Assembly: GCF_013377535.1 (NCBI RefSeq) | Contig: NZ_JABCJE010000002.1 | Coordinates: 124,001-188,000 of the forward strand | Direction of reading: 5' to 3' | DNA length: 64,000 bases | DNA from: Donghicola mangrovi | GTDB lineage: Bacteria; Pseudomonadota; Alphaproteobacteria; Rhodobacterales; Rhodobacteraceae | Part shown: positions 47,612 through 56,552 of the stretch, in pieces | Position numbering within the stretch: position 1 is the first letter of the stretch | How the letters are laid out: each line of letters opens with the position of its first letter | Program-made: the position numbers and the translations under genes | Notes under the pieces: model-generated | Database searches by the model: none | Seen by the model: only the letters and a program-made list of their open reading frames with translations | What the model was told of the DNA's origin: nothing

Positions 47612-48583
47612 ATGCGTCTGAAAATCATTCCCGACAATACCAACTGGGATTTCTTCGGCCGCGCCAAGCTGTGGCTGGGGATCTCTCTGACCTTGATCGT
47701 CGTGTCCTTTGCCAGCTTCCTGTATCAGGGGCTGAACTACGGCATCGACTTCCGCGGCGGCACCACCATCCGCACCGAGAGCGCGCAGACCGTTGATGTC
47801 GGCGCCTATCGCGGTGCGCTGGCGCCCTTGGACCTTGGCGATATCACCATCACCGAAGTGTTCGACCCCAGCTTCGGGCCGGACAAGAACGTGGCGATGA
47901 TTCGCATTCAGGCCCAGAGCGAAGACGAGGCGATGAGCGCCGAGATGATCAAAACCGTCGAACAGACCCTGTCCGCCGTGTCGCCTGACATCAAATTCGT
48001 GTCAGTCGAGAGCGTCGGTCCCAAGGTCTCGGGCGAGCTGATCCAGACCGCTGTTCTGGCGGTTGTGGGCGCAATTGCTGTGGTGCTGTTCTACATCTGG
48101 CTGCGGTTCGAATGGCAGTTCGCTGTGGGTGCGGTTGTGGCGCTGGTGCACGATGTGATCCTGACCATCGGGATTTTCTCGGAGTTCCAGATCCGCTTTG
48201 ACCTTGCGATCATCGCGGCGCTTCTGACCATCGTGGGCTATTCGCTGAACGACACCGTGGTTGTGTTCGACCGCGTCCGCGAGAACCTGCGCAAGTACAA
48301 GAAGATGCCGCTCAAGGAGCTGCTGAACCTGTCCATCAACGAGACCCTGAGCCGGACGTTCATGACCTCGTTCACCACGCTGGTGGCGCTGATCGCGCTG
48401 CTGGTTCTGGGGGGCGACGTGATCCGCGGGTTCGTCTTTGCGATGACTTGGGGCATTTTCGTGGGCACCTATAGTTCGGTCTTTGTGGCCTCGACCCTGC
48501 TGTTGCTGATGGGGGTCAAGCGCGACTGGTCCAAGGACAAGGGGGTCCAGGAAGGCAACCAGTTTGCCAAGCCGGACGCCTGA
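47612..48583 (+). CDS. secF: protein translocase subunit SecF
   Basis: 323-residue partner of SecD with six helices. GLNYGIDFRGGTTIRTE follows the first helix. LTIVGYSLNDTVVVFDRVREN and the final helices (FVFAMTWGIFVGTYSSVFVAS) are characteristic. It is probably translationally coupled to secD. A T-tailed hairpin follows. Confidence 0.97.
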   Translation: MRLKIIPDNTNWDFFGRAKLWLGISLTLIVVSFASFLYQGLNYGIDFRGGTTIRTESAQTVDVGAYRGALAPLDLGDITITEVFDPSFGPDKNVAMIRIQAQSEDEAMSAEMIKTVEQTLSAVSPDIKFVSVESVGPKVSGELIQTAVLAVVGAIAVVLFYIWLRFEWQFAVGAVVALVHDVILTIGIFSEFQIRFDLAIIAALLTIVGYSLNDTVVVFDRVRENLRKYKKMPLKELLNLSINETLSRTFMTSFTTLVALIALLVLGGDVIRGFVFAMTWGIFVGTYSSVFVASTLLLLMGVKRDWSKDKGVQEGNQFAKPDA

Positions 48584-48595
48584 GTGCAAAATACG

Positions 48596-48622
48596 AGGCG
48601 CGGGTGACCCCCGCGCCTTTTT
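48596..48622 (+). terminator. terminator after secF
   Basis: AGGCGCGGG (48596-48604) pairs with CCCGCGCCT (48610-48618) around a 5-base loop, followed by TTTT. Confidence 0.82.
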
Positions 48623-48649
48623 ACTTTTACAGACCTGCCGGAGTGCCCC

Positions 48650-49003
48650 ATGCGGATGAACGAAGTGACCTATACCGATGCTGTGCCTGTGGTTGGCTAT
48701 GGCCCCGGTTTTTTCCGTGTGGGTGGCCAAGTGGTCGAGGGTAACATTCTGCTGAGCGACAAGGGCGTCGAGCCTTGGGGCGGGTATGCGGATGCCGAGC
48801 GTCTGCTGGCGCTGGTGGGCCGCGTGGACGTGCTCTTCGTGGGGACGGGGGCGGATGTGGCCCATATCCCTGTGGCGCTGCGCGACCAGCTGGAAGCGGC
48901 CGGTCTGGGGGTTGAGTCGATGACCTCGCCCGCGGCGTGCCGGACCTATAACGTCCTGCTGAGCGAAGGGCGCCGGATTGCGGCGGCTTTGCTGGCCGTC
49001 TGA
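48650..49003 (+). CDS. Mth938-like domain protein (DUF498)
   Basis: 117-residue protein of the Mth938/NDUFAF3 family. GFFRVGGQVVEGNILLSDKG, VDVLFVGTGADVAHIP and TSPAACRTYNVLLSEGRRIAAAL are diagnostic. Mitochondrial relatives assist complex I assembly; the bacterial role is unproven. The position after secF is frequent in related alphaproteobacteria. GGAG precedes the ATG. Confidence 0.88.
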   Translation: MRMNEVTYTDAVPVVGYGPGFFRVGGQVVEGNILLSDKGVEPWGGYADAERLLALVGRVDVLFVGTGADVAHIPVALRDQLEAAGLGVESMTSPAACRTYNVLLSEGRRIAAALLAV

Positions 49004-49034
49004 GGGCGGTCTGTCTGGCGGCTGTTGGTGCCGT

Positions 49035-49063
49035 GAGTATTTTTGCAAAGAAGAAGCAGGGGG
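49035..49063 (+). repeat. GAGTATTT element, copy 4
   Basis: GAGTATTTTTGCAAAGAAGA followed by AGCAGGGGG, in the gap between the Mth938-like gene and ccmA. Closest in sequence to copies 1 and 5, but without an obvious strong hairpin beside it. Confidence 0.6.
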
Positions 49064-49157
49064 CGGTTCCCGTTTTCGGCAGGCATCAAAAGGATGCGGC
49101 GGAATGCGCATAAGGTTGCGCTTTTCCTGAAGGCGGGGCTGGGGTAGGTCTGGGCCA

Positions 49158-49775
49158 ATGGACCTGATTGTATCTGATCTTACGGTAACGCGCGGCGGAG
49201 TGCCCGTGCTGGAGGGGGTAGGCTTTGTTCTGCGCCCTGGACAGGCGTTGGTGCTGCGCGGGCCGAATGGCGCGGGCAAGACCACGCTGCTGCGGACCAT
49301 TGCGGGCCTTCAGCCGGCGCTGAAGGGCTCCGTGAGCGGGGCCGAGGACCGGATCGCCTATGCCGCCCATGCGGACGGGATCAAGCAAGTGCTGACCGTG
49401 GCCGAGAACCTGCGCCTGTGGGCAGATGTGTTCGGGCAGGCGGATATCCAGCCCGCGCTGGAGGCATTCAATCTGGTGGAACTGCGCGACCGTGCGGCGG
49501 GCAGTCTGTCGGCGGGGCAAAAGCGCCGCTTGGGGCTGGCGCGCCTGATGGTGACGGGGCGTCCCGTTTGGGTTCTGGATGAGCCGACGGTGTCGCTGGA
49601 CGTGGCATCCGTGGCGCTGTTTGCCGATGCGGTGCGGCTGCATCTGGCGGGGGGCGGCAGTGCGCTGATGGCCACCCATATCGATTTGGGCCTTGAGGCC
49701 GAGGTGCTGGACGTGACCCCGCATAAGGCGGTGCTGACGAACGCGCTCGAAGATTTCGACGAGGCCTTTCTGTGA
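49158..49775 (+). CDS. ccmA: haem exporter ATPase CcmA
   Basis: 205-residue ABC ATPase of the CcmABCD complex, which releases haem-loaded CcmE during cytochrome c maturation. Walker [10 protein letters not shown] lies at 35-43; the signature is [14 protein letters not shown], followed by Walker B VWVLDEPT. It heads the ccmABCDG run and shares a GTGA overlap with ccmB. Confidence 0.95.
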   Translation: MDLIVSDLTVTRGGVPVLEGVGFVLRPGQALVLRGPNGAGKTTLLRTIAGLQPALKGSVSGAEDRIAYAAHADGIKQVLTVAENLRLWADVFGQADIQPALEAFNLVELRDRAAGSLSAGQKRRLGLARLMVTGRPVWVLDEPTVSLDVASVALFADAVRLHLAGGGSALMATHIDLGLEAEVLDVTPHKAVLTNALEDFDEAFL

Positions 49776-50428
49776 TTGCTCTGTTGCTACGGGATTTGCG
49801 GCTGGCGGTGCGGGCCGGTGGGGGCTTTGGCCTCGGGCTGGCATTCTTTCTGATCGTCGTGGTGCTGGTGCCGTTCGGTGTGGGGCCGGAAAGCGGGCTG
49901 CTTTCGGTAATCGCGCCGGGGGTGCTGTGGATCGGGGCCTTGCTGGCGTGCCTGTTGTCGCTGGACCGGATTTTCGCGCTGGACTGGGAAGATGGCTCGC
50001 TCGATCTGCTGGCGACCGCACCGGTGCCGCTGGAAGGGATCGTGACGGTCAAGGCCTTGGCCCACTGGCTGACCACGGGGCTGCCGCTGGTGCTGGCCGC
50101 GCCGGCCTTGGGTATTCTGCTGAGCCTGCCGCAAGGGGGCTATCTGTGGCTGGTGGTGTCCTTGGCACTGGGGACCCCGGCGCTGAGCGTGATCGGCACT
50201 TTTGGCGCGGCGCTGACTGTTGGGATCAAGCGCGGCGGTCTGTTGTTGTCGCTCTTGGTGCTGCCGCTCTATGTGCCAACGCTGATCTTCGGGGCCGAGG
50301 TTGCCCGCCGCGGCGCCGAAGGGTTCGAGGTGATGACCCCGCTGTTGATGCTGGGTGGGATCACCTTTGGCGCGCTGGCGCTCTTGCCCTTTGCCAGCGC
50401 CGCCGTCTTGAGAATTAACTTGAGGTAG
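49772..50428 (+). CDS. ccmB: haem exporter membrane protein CcmB
   Basis: 218-residue inner-membrane protein with six helices; [15 protein letters not shown] at the N-terminus and the [17 protein letters not shown] loop are typical of CcmB. It starts with GTG overlapping the ccmA stop. It forms the membrane part of the complex with CcmC. Confidence 0.95.
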   Translation: MIALLLRDLRLAVRAGGGFGLGLAFFLIVVVLVPFGVGPESGLLSVIAPGVLWIGALLACLLSLDRIFALDWEDGSLDLLATAPVPLEGIVTVKALAHWLTTGLPLVLAAPALGILLSLPQGGYLWLVVSLALGTPALSVIGTFGAALTVGIKRGGLLLSLLVLPLYVPTLIFGAEVARRGAEGFEVMTPLLMLGGITFGALALLPFASAAVLRINLR

Positions 50429-50462
50429 CTCGTCTGAGCCACTGATCTGAAAGGGAAAATCC

Positions 50463-51191
50463 ATGTCGATCTGGCAATACGCCAACCCGAAAAAATTCAT
50501 GGAGACCACAGGGCCGCTGCTGCCGTGGATCGGCGCTGCCTCGTTGACCTGTATCGTGACGGGGCTGGTCTGGGGCTTTTTCTTTACGCCCGATGACTAT
50601 CGCCAAGGCTCCACGGTCAAGATCATTTACCTGCACGTCCCCTCGGCGCTGATGGCGATTAACGCGTGGTTCATGATGCTGGTCGCCAGCCTGATCTGGC
50701 TGATCCGCCGCCACCATGTCAGCGCACTGGCCGCCAAGGCCGCGGCCCCCGTGGGCGCGACCATGACCGTAATCGCCCTGATCACCGGCGCGATCTGGGG
50801 CCAGCCCATGTGGGGCACGTGGTGGGCATGGGACCCGCGCCTGACCTCGTTCCTCGTGCTTTTCCTGTTCTATCTGGGCTACATGGCGCTCTGGGGCGCG
50901 ATTGAGAACGACGACACCGCCGCCGACCTGACCAGCATTCTGTGCCTTGTGGGCTCGGTCTTTGCGGTGCTGTCGCGCTATGCGGTGAACTTCTGGAACC
51001 AGGGGCTGCATCAGGGCGCGTCCCTGAGCCTCGACAAAGAAGAGAACGTTTCCGACGTCTTCTACTATCCGCTGCTGGTGTCGATCGGGGGCTTCATCCT
51101 GCTGTTCGTGTTCCTTGTGTTCCTGGGCACCCATACCGAAATCCGCGCCCGCCGCACGCGCGCGCTTCTGGCCCGTGAAAGGATGTCCTGA
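50463..51191 (+). CDS. ccmC: haem handling protein CcmC
   Basis: 242-residue inner-membrane protein with six helices that loads haem onto CcmE. The tryptophan-rich motif GTWWAWDPRLTS at about 118-129 is present, with flanking conserved histidines (YLHVPSA and NQGLHQGAS). GAAAGGGAA precedes the ATG. The stop overlaps the ccmD start by one base. Confidence 0.96.
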   Translation: MSIWQYANPKKFMETTGPLLPWIGAASLTCIVTGLVWGFFFTPDDYRQGSTVKIIYLHVPSALMAINAWFMMLVASLIWLIRRHHVSALAAKAAAPVGATMTVIALITGAIWGQPMWGTWWAWDPRLTSFLVLFLFYLGYMALWGAIENDDTAADLTSILCLVGSVFAVLSRYAVNFWNQGLHQGASLSLDKEENVSDVFYYPLLVSIGGFILLFVFLVFLGTHTEIRARRTRALLARERMS

Positions 51192-51346
51192 TGCCTGATC
51201 TGGGGAAATACGCGGACGCGGTCCTGTCGTCCTATGCGCTGTCGCTTCTGCTGATTTTCGCTCTGGTGGGGTGGGCCGTTGTGCGCTCTCGCAAGGCCCG
51301 CGCCGCACTGGAAGAAACCGAACAAAGGATCAAGAACCGTGGCTAA
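51191..51346 (+). CDS. ccmD: haem exporter accessory protein CcmD
   Basis: 51-residue membrane peptide that holds CcmE to CcmABC. It starts PDLGKYADAVLSSY, then one helix (about 16-33), then a basic and charged tail (RSRKARAALEETEQRIKNRG). It lies exactly between ccmC and ccmG, with overlapping ends on both sides (TGATG before; 8 bases into ccmG after). The length and layout are typical. Confidence 0.93.
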   Translation: MPDLGKYADAVLSSYALSLLLIFALVGWAVVRSRKARAALEETEQRIKNRG

Positions 51347-51875
51347 ACTGTCGCCGCTGATGATCCTGCCGCCGGTGATTTTCGCCGGTCTGGCAGGGAT
51401 GTTCTACGTGGGCATGATGCGCGAAGACCCCGAAAGCCTGCCCAGTGCCCAGATCGGGCGCGAGGTGCCCATGGTCGAGGTGACCCCGCTGACGGGCCAC
51501 GACACCTTTACCATCGAGGACCTAAAGGATGGCCAGATCAAGCTGGTGAACTTCTGGGCCAGCTGGTGCGCCCCTTGCCGGGTCGAGCATCCGAACCTCA
51601 GCGCCCTAGCCGCCGAAGGGATCCCGATCTACGGCGTGAACTACAAGGACAAGCCCGACGCGGCGCTGAAATTCCTTGATGAACTGGGCAACCCCTATAC
51701 CGCCATCGGCGCCGATGAGGCTGGCCGTATGGCGATCGAATGGGGCGTCTACGGCGTTCCGGAAACCTACTTGATCGACGGCGAAGGGCGCATCGTCACC
51801 CGCATCGCCGGCCCTCTGGTCCAGCGCAATATCGAGGACACCCTGCGTCCCGCCCTCGACAACATCGGCGACTAA
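51339..51875 (+). CDS. ccmG: thiol:disulfide interchange protein CcmG (DsbE)
   Basis: 178-residue membrane-anchored thioredoxin-fold protein that keeps apocytochrome cysteines reduced for haem attachment. It has an N-terminal helix (about 6-24), then NFWASWCAPCRVEHP with the active pair Cys77 and Cys80, and the cis-proline region GVYGVPETYLID. Start is GTG 51339 within the ccmD end, with AAGGA upstream. Confidence 0.94.
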   Translation: MAKLSPLMILPPVIFAGLAGMFYVGMMREDPESLPSAQIGREVPMVEVTPLTGHDTFTIEDLKDGQIKLVNFWASWCAPCRVEHPNLSALAAEGIPIYGVNYKDKPDAALKFLDELGNPYTAIGADEAGRMAIEWGVYGVPETYLIDGEGRIVTRIAGPLVQRNIEDTLRPALDNIGD

Positions 51876-51881
51876 GACAAA

Positions 51882-51922
51882 CGGGCGCTTCCCACATGGA
51901 AAACGCCCGCTGCTTCTTTTTG
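51882..51922 (+). terminator. ccmG terminator using copy 5 of the GAGTATTT element as its tail
   Basis: CGGGCG (51882-51887) can pair with CGCCCG (51904-51909) across a 16-base loop, followed by CTGCTTCTTTTTGC. The T-rich part belongs to the repeat element at 51910-51938. Confidence 0.6.
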
Positions 51923-51938
51923 CTCTAAATACTCAAAT
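51910..51938 (-). repeat. GAGTATTT element, copy 5
   Basis: On the minus strand it reads ATTTGAGTATTTAGAGCAAA followed by AAGAAGCAG. It is flanked by two GC-rich hairpins and supplies a T-rich tail to each, one per strand. Confidence 0.65.
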
Positions 51939-51964
51939 CGGGGCGCCTACCCAAAGGCGCCCCG
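51939..51964 (-). terminator. terminator of acnA
   Basis: CGGGGCGCC (51939-51947) and GGCGCCCCG (51956-51964) form a perfect 9-base stem with an 8-base loop. On the minus strand it comes right after the acnA stop and is followed by ATTTGAGTATTT. Confidence 0.75.
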
Positions 51965-51978
51965 TTTGCATTCCGCCC

Positions 51979-54750
51979 TTACTTGGCCAAGTTCCGCAGC
52001 ACATAGTGCAGAACGCCGCCATTCTCGACGTATTCGATCTCGGGCGCGGTATCGATCCGGCACTTGATCTGGATGGTCTTGGTGGTGCCATCCGCATAGG
52101 TGATGTGGCAAGGCAGAACCTGCAGCGGCTTCACGCTGTCCAGACCCTCGATGGTCACAGTCTCGTCGCCGGTTAGACCCAGCGATTTGCGGTCATCGCC
52201 GCCCGTGAACTCGAACGGCACAACGCCCATGCCCACCAGGTTCGACCGGTGAATTCGCTCAAAGGACTGCGCGATCACCGCCTTGACCCCCAGAAGAGCG
52301 GTCCCTTTGGCAGCCCAGTCCCGCGACGAACCCGCGCCATATTCCACACCGGCAAAGATCACCAGTGGGGTGCCAGCCTCTTGATAGGCCATCGACGCCT
52401 CGTAGATCGAGGTTTGTTGCCCGTCCGGCCCCTTGGTGTAGCCGCCTTCGACACCGTCCAGCATCTCGTTCTTGATGCGGATGTTGGCGAAAGTGCCGCG
52501 CATCATGACCTCGTGGTTGCCGCGGCGCGAGCCATAGGAGTTGAACTCACGCACCGGCACCTGATGGTCCAGCAGGTACTTGCCCGCAGGGGTGGTGTCC
52601 TTGAACGAACCGGCGGGGCTGATGTGGTCGGTGGTGATCATGTCCCCCAGAACCGCCAGAACGCGGGCGTTCTCGATGTTCTGGATGGTGCCTTTCTCGG
52701 GCGACATGCCTTGGAAATAGGGCGGGTTCTGGATGTAGGTCGAGGTCGGCGGCCAATCATAGGTCTCGCCACCCGACACCTCGACGCCCTGCCATTTCTC
52801 GTCGCCCTTGAAGACATCCGCGTATTTCGACTGGAAGCTTTCGCGGGTCACGGTCTTTTCGACCAACTCGGCAATCTCCGCGTTCGAGGGCCAGATGTCC
52901 CGCAGGTACACGTCATTGCCGTCCTTGTCGGTGCCGATGGGATAGGTCGCAATGTTGACGTTCATGTCACCGACCAGCGCATAGGCCACGACCAGCGGCG
53001 GCGAGGCCAGATAGTTCGCGCGCACATCGGGGCTGATCCGCCCTTCGAAGTTGCGGTTGCCCGACAGAACCGAGGTCGCGATCAGATCGTAATCGTTGAT
53101 CGCCTTGGAAATCGGCGCCTCTAGCGGGCCAGAGTTACCGATACAGGTCGTGCAGCCATAGCCAACAAGGTTAAAGCCGATGGCGTCCAGATCCTCTTGC
53201 AGGCCAGCGGCCTCGAGATAATCGGACACAACCTTCGACCCCGGCGCGAGCGAGGTTTTGACCCAAGGCTTGCGGTTCAGCCCCAAGGCCCGCGCTTTGC
53301 GTGCCACCAGACCGGCCCCGATCATCACATAGGGGTTCGAGGTGTTGGTACAGGACGTGATCGAGGCGATCACGATGGACCCGTCATGCAGCTGATAGGC
53401 GCCGTCGTCGGTGGCGTACCAGCCTTTCTTGTGGTGGCCCTGATCGCCGGGGATGTCGCGGGGCTCAGGCGCGCCGCCTTCGGCCTCCCAGCGGATTTCT
53501 TCTTTCTTGCTGGCGTCTTTGCCGTCGCGGATGCCTTGGACGAACTTGCCGAACTCGGTGCCGGCATTGGTCAGCGGGATGTAATCCTGCGGGCGCTTGG
53601 GGCCGGAAATCGCGGGCACGATGGTGCCCATGTCCAGCTCCAGCGTCGAGCTGTAGATCGGCGCATAGTCCGCACCGCGCCAGAAGCCGTTCTCCTTGGC
53701 ATAGGCCTCGACCAGCGCGATCCGGTCTTCGTCACGGCCGGTCTGGCGCAAGTAGCGCAGGGTCTCGGCGTCGATCGGAAAGAAGCCGCAGGTCGCGCCA
53801 TATTCGGGGGCCATGTTGGCGATGGTGGCACGCTGCGCGAGCGGCAGGTTGTCCAGACCTTCGCCATAGAATTCGACGAACTTGTTAACCACGCCATGTT
53901 TGCGCAGCATCTCGACGACCTTGAGCACAAGGTCGGTGCCAGTGGTGCCTTCGACCATCTCGCCGGTCAGTTTGAAGCCCACGACCTCGGGGATGAGCAT
54001 GGAAATCGGCTGACCCAGCATGGCGGCTTCGGCCTCGATCCCGCCGACACCCCAGCCCAGAACCGCCAGACCGTTCACCATCGTGGTATGGCTGTCGGTG
54101 CCGACCAGCGTGTCAGGATAAGCTACGGTTTCGCCGTTCTGGTCCACGTCGGTCCAGACGGTTTGCGCCAGATATTCTAGGTTCACCTGGTGACAAATCC
54201 CCGTTCCCGGAGGCACAACGCGGAAGTTCTGGAACGCCGACTGACCCCATTTCAGGAACTGGTAACGCTCCATGTTGCGTTCATATTCACGGTCCACGTT
54301 CATCTGGAACGCGCGCGGATTGCCGAATTCGTCGATCATGACCGAGTGGTCGATGACCAGATCCACGGGGTTCAGAGGGTTAATCTTTTGCGCGTCGCCG
54401 CCAAGCGCCTTGATCCCGTCGCGCATGGCGGCCAGATCGACCACCGCAGGCACGCCGGTGAAATCCTGCATCAAAACGCGGGCAGGGCGATAGGCGATCT
54501 CGCGGGGGTTCTTGCCGCCCGCGCTGGCCCATTCGCCAAAAGCCTTGATATCATCGGTGGATACGGAAAATCCGGCGTCTTCGAAGCGCAGCAGATTTTC
54601 CAGAACGACTTTGAGCGATGCGGGCAGTTTCGAGAAATCCCCGAGCCCTGCCTCTTGGGCCGCGTTGATCGAGTAATAGGAAACAGATTGTTCACCGACC
54701 GTCAGAGTGCGGCGCGTCTTGGCGCTGTCGGTACCGGTTGTGATGGGCAT
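51979..54750 (-). CDS. acnA: aconitate hydratase A
   Basis: 923-residue [4Fe-4S] enzyme interconverting citrate and isocitrate in the TCA cycle. DSHTTMVNGLAVLGWGVGG, SCTNTSNP and GYGCTTCIGNSGPL contain the cluster cysteines; the swivelling domain near the C-terminus has YGAGSSRDWAAKG. ATG 54750 is preferred over an in-frame ATG at 54816. The length is typical of the AcnA/IRP type. It is transcribed alone and is divergent from the DUF1223 gene. Confidence 0.97.
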   Translation of the reverse strand: MPITTGTDSAKTRRTLTVGEQSVSYYSINAAQEAGLGDFSKLPASLKVVLENLLRFEDAGFSVSTDDIKAFGEWASAGGKNPREIAYRPARVLMQDFTGVPAVVDLAAMRDGIKALGGDAQKINPLNPVDLVIDHSVMIDEFGNPRAFQMNVDREYERNMERYQFLKWGQSAFQNFRVVPPGTGICHQVNLEYLAQTVWTDVDQNGETVAYPDTLVGTDSHTTMVNGLAVLGWGVGGIEAEAAMLGQPISMLIPEVVGFKLTGEMVEGTTGTDLVLKVVEMLRKHGVVNKFVEFYGEGLDNLPLAQRATIANMAPEYGATCGFFPIDAETLRYLRQTGRDEDRIALVEAYAKENGFWRGADYAPIYSSTLELDMGTIVPAISGPKRPQDYIPLTNAGTEFGKFVQGIRDGKDASKKEEIRWEAEGGAPEPRDIPGDQGHHKKGWYATDDGAYQLHDGSIVIASITSCTNTSNPYVMIGAGLVARKARALGLNRKPWVKTSLAPGSKVVSDYLEAAGLQEDLDAIGFNLVGYGCTTCIGNSGPLEAPISKAINDYDLIATSVLSGNRNFEGRISPDVRANYLASPPLVVAYALVGDMNVNIATYPIGTDKDGNDVYLRDIWPSNAEIAELVEKTVTRESFQSKYADVFKGDEKWQGVEVSGGETYDWPPTSTYIQNPPYFQGMSPEKGTIQNIENARVLAVLGDMITTDHISPAGSFKDTTPAGKYLLDHQVPVREFNSYGSRRGNHEVMMRGTFANIRIKNEMLDGVEGGYTKGPDGQQTSIYEASMAYQEAGTPLVIFAGVEYGAGSSRDWAAKGTALLGVKAVIAQSFERIHRSNLVGMGVVPFEFTGGDDRKSLGLTGDETVTIEGLDSVKPLQVLPCHITYADGTTKTIQIKCRIDTAPEIEYVENGGVLHYVLRNLAK

Positions 54751-54963
54751 AATCGCTTGCCTTTCAATAAAGAGGGGTAACGTTATGCTTTGTATTTGGG
54801 TCGATCTTCCTGCCAATCAAGGAATAATCACGAAACTGTATACATCGGTATGCAGCACATTTCACGATGCTGTCAGGTCGCGTACACATCGCATTTCGTT
54901 GATTGGTTTTTTTTGTCGATTTGGCTTAATTGACCGAACAGGATAACAAAAGACGGGTCGGGA

Positions 54964-55665
54964 ATGGGACGGATTTGGGCAACGCTCGCCTGTATGGGCT
55001 TGGGGACGATGGCAATGGCGCAATCCGCGCCGCAACCCGTGGTCATTGAGCTTTATACCTCGCAGGGCTGCTCGTCCTGTCCGTCGGCCGATAAACTTCT
55101 GGAAAAGCTCGCGGGTCGCGAGGATGTTCTGCCCCTGTCTCTGCACGTGGACTATTGGGATTACATCGGCTGGGTCGATACCTTTGCCCACCCCGCCTTT
55201 ACCGAGCGCCAGAAGATTTACGCGCGCAACATCGGCGAGCGGATGATCTATACCCCGCAGATGATCGTGAACGGCACGACCCATGTGGTTGGCAACCGTC
55301 CCATGGATGTGGCCGACGCCCTGAACACCGCGCAGGACAGTGCCGGTCCCGGCCGGATTGATGCGACGCTGGTGGGCGCGGCCCTGAGCCTCAAGGGGCA
55401 GCAGATCGACCCTGCGGCGGGCCCCTATATCGTCCAGTTCATCACCTATGTGCCCCAGCAGACCGTGCAGATCATGCGCGGTGAAAACGCGGGCAAGGAA
55501 GTCACTTATGTGAACGTGGTCAGCGGCTGGAACCACTTGGGCGAATGGGACGGGCAGGGCGTGTTCAGCGCCGTCGTTACCCCCACCGCCCCCGAGGACG
55601 AGCACGCCGTGATCGTCCAGCAGGAAAATCAGGGCGCTGTGGTGGCTGCGGCCCGTCTGCGCTGA
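54964..55665 (+). CDS. DUF1223 thioredoxin-like secreted protein
   Basis: 233-residue protein with a Sec signal (cleavage near AMAQS, about 20) and a thioredoxin-like DUF1223 domain. VVIELYTSQGCSSCPSAD has a CxxC pair (Cys36, Cys39), followed by LHVDYWDYIGWVD and YTPQMIVNG, the last at the place of the cis-proline loop. A periplasmic redox role is plausible but untested. Its 3' end overlaps the convergent acyltransferase gene by 37 bases. Confidence 0.87.
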   Translation: MGRIWATLACMGLGTMAMAQSAPQPVVIELYTSQGCSSCPSADKLLEKLAGREDVLPLSLHVDYWDYIGWVDTFAHPAFTERQKIYARNIGERMIYTPQMIVNGTTHVVGNRPMDVADALNTAQDSAGPGRIDATLVGAALSLKGQQIDPAAGPYIVQFITYVPQQTVQIMRGENAGKEVTYVNVVSGWNHLGEWDGQGVFSAVVTPTAPEDEHAVIVQQENQGAVVAAARLR

Positions 55666-56552
55666 CGCTTGGGCTTCCAGCGGCGGTGAATCCAGAACCA
55701 TTGTTCAGGGTGGCGGGCAATCCGCGCCTCTAGCGCCGCCGTCATTGCGCGGGTCTGATCCACGATATCGTCATGGGTGAGGGGCGCGTCGAACTCGGCC
55801 ACAAAGCCCAGACCGTCCGCCTGACGCACGCCAAAGAACGGCACCAACAGCGCACCGGTCTTTGCGGCAATCTCGGCCGCCGAGGTCAGCGTGGGTGCGG
55901 GTTTCCCCAGAAAATCAATCGGCACGCCGCCGCTGTCGTAGATGTCGAACAGCAGCACGGCCATGCCGCCCTGTTTCAGGTGTTTGTACAGACCCATGGT
56001 CCCGCGGCGCCCCTGTTCAAAGACCGGCCCGCTTAGGTCATGCATGTTCTGCGCGTAGTGCTGGTTGAAATAGGGGTTCGCGATGGGGCGATAGAGCCCG
56101 CCGATCTGATAGCCCTGCCGCACCAGCGCGGCGCGGGGGGCTTCGAAATTCCCGAAATGGCCGGTGACGAACAGAACGGGGCGGCCCTCGGCGCGGGCGG
56201 CTTCGATGGCGGGCAGACCGTCTCCGGTCAGCATGGTCTGGTCAGCGCGGGCCAGCAGATCGCGGACCGAGTAATTCTCGATGAAGGCGCGGCCAAAGTT
56301 GTCACAGACCCCGTCGGCGATCCGCGCCTTTTCGGCCTCGGGCATGTCGGGCCAGATGTAAGCAAGATTGTCCAGCGCCCGCTTGCGATAGCCGACGCGG
56401 GGGGCGATGACCTTGCGCACAAGCCAACCCATCAGGGCCACGCGCCGCTTGTACGGCAGGGCCAGCGCCGTGCCGATGATGGTCCGCAGGGCGCGATCCT
56501 CGAGCCATTGGGCGCGGGTTCCAGTTGGGGTGTCGGTGCTGTCGGTGGTCAT
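55629..56552 (-). CDS. LpxL/HtrB-type lysophospholipid or lipid A acyltransferase
   Basis: 307-residue acyltransferase. The family catalytic HX4(D/E) motif appears as His132-FGNF-Glu137 (VTGHFGNFEAPR), followed by GLYRPIANPYFNQHY and LFDIYDSGGVPIDFLGKPAP. It ends in HPEQWFWIHRRWKP, the LpxL-family terminus. It would add a secondary acyl chain to lipid A or act on a similar acceptor. The start overlaps the end of the EamA gene (ATGA), so the two are coupled. The basic tail (KRQRRRAAATTAP) lies in the overlap with the DUF1223 gene. Confidence 0.9.
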   Translation of the reverse strand: MTTDSTDTPTGTRAQWLEDRALRTIIGTALALPYKRRVALMGWLVRKVIAPRVGYRKRALDNLAYIWPDMPEAEKARIADGVCDNFGRAFIENYSVRDLLARADQTMLTGDGLPAIEAARAEGRPVLFVTGHFGNFEAPRAALVRQGYQIGGLYRPIANPYFNQHYAQNMHDLSGPVFEQGRRGTMGLYKHLKQGGMAVLLFDIYDSGGVPIDFLGKPAPTLTSAAEIAAKTGALLVPFFGVRQADGLGFVAEFDAPLTHDDIVDQTRAMTAALEARIARHPEQWFWIHRRWKPKRQRRRAAATTAP

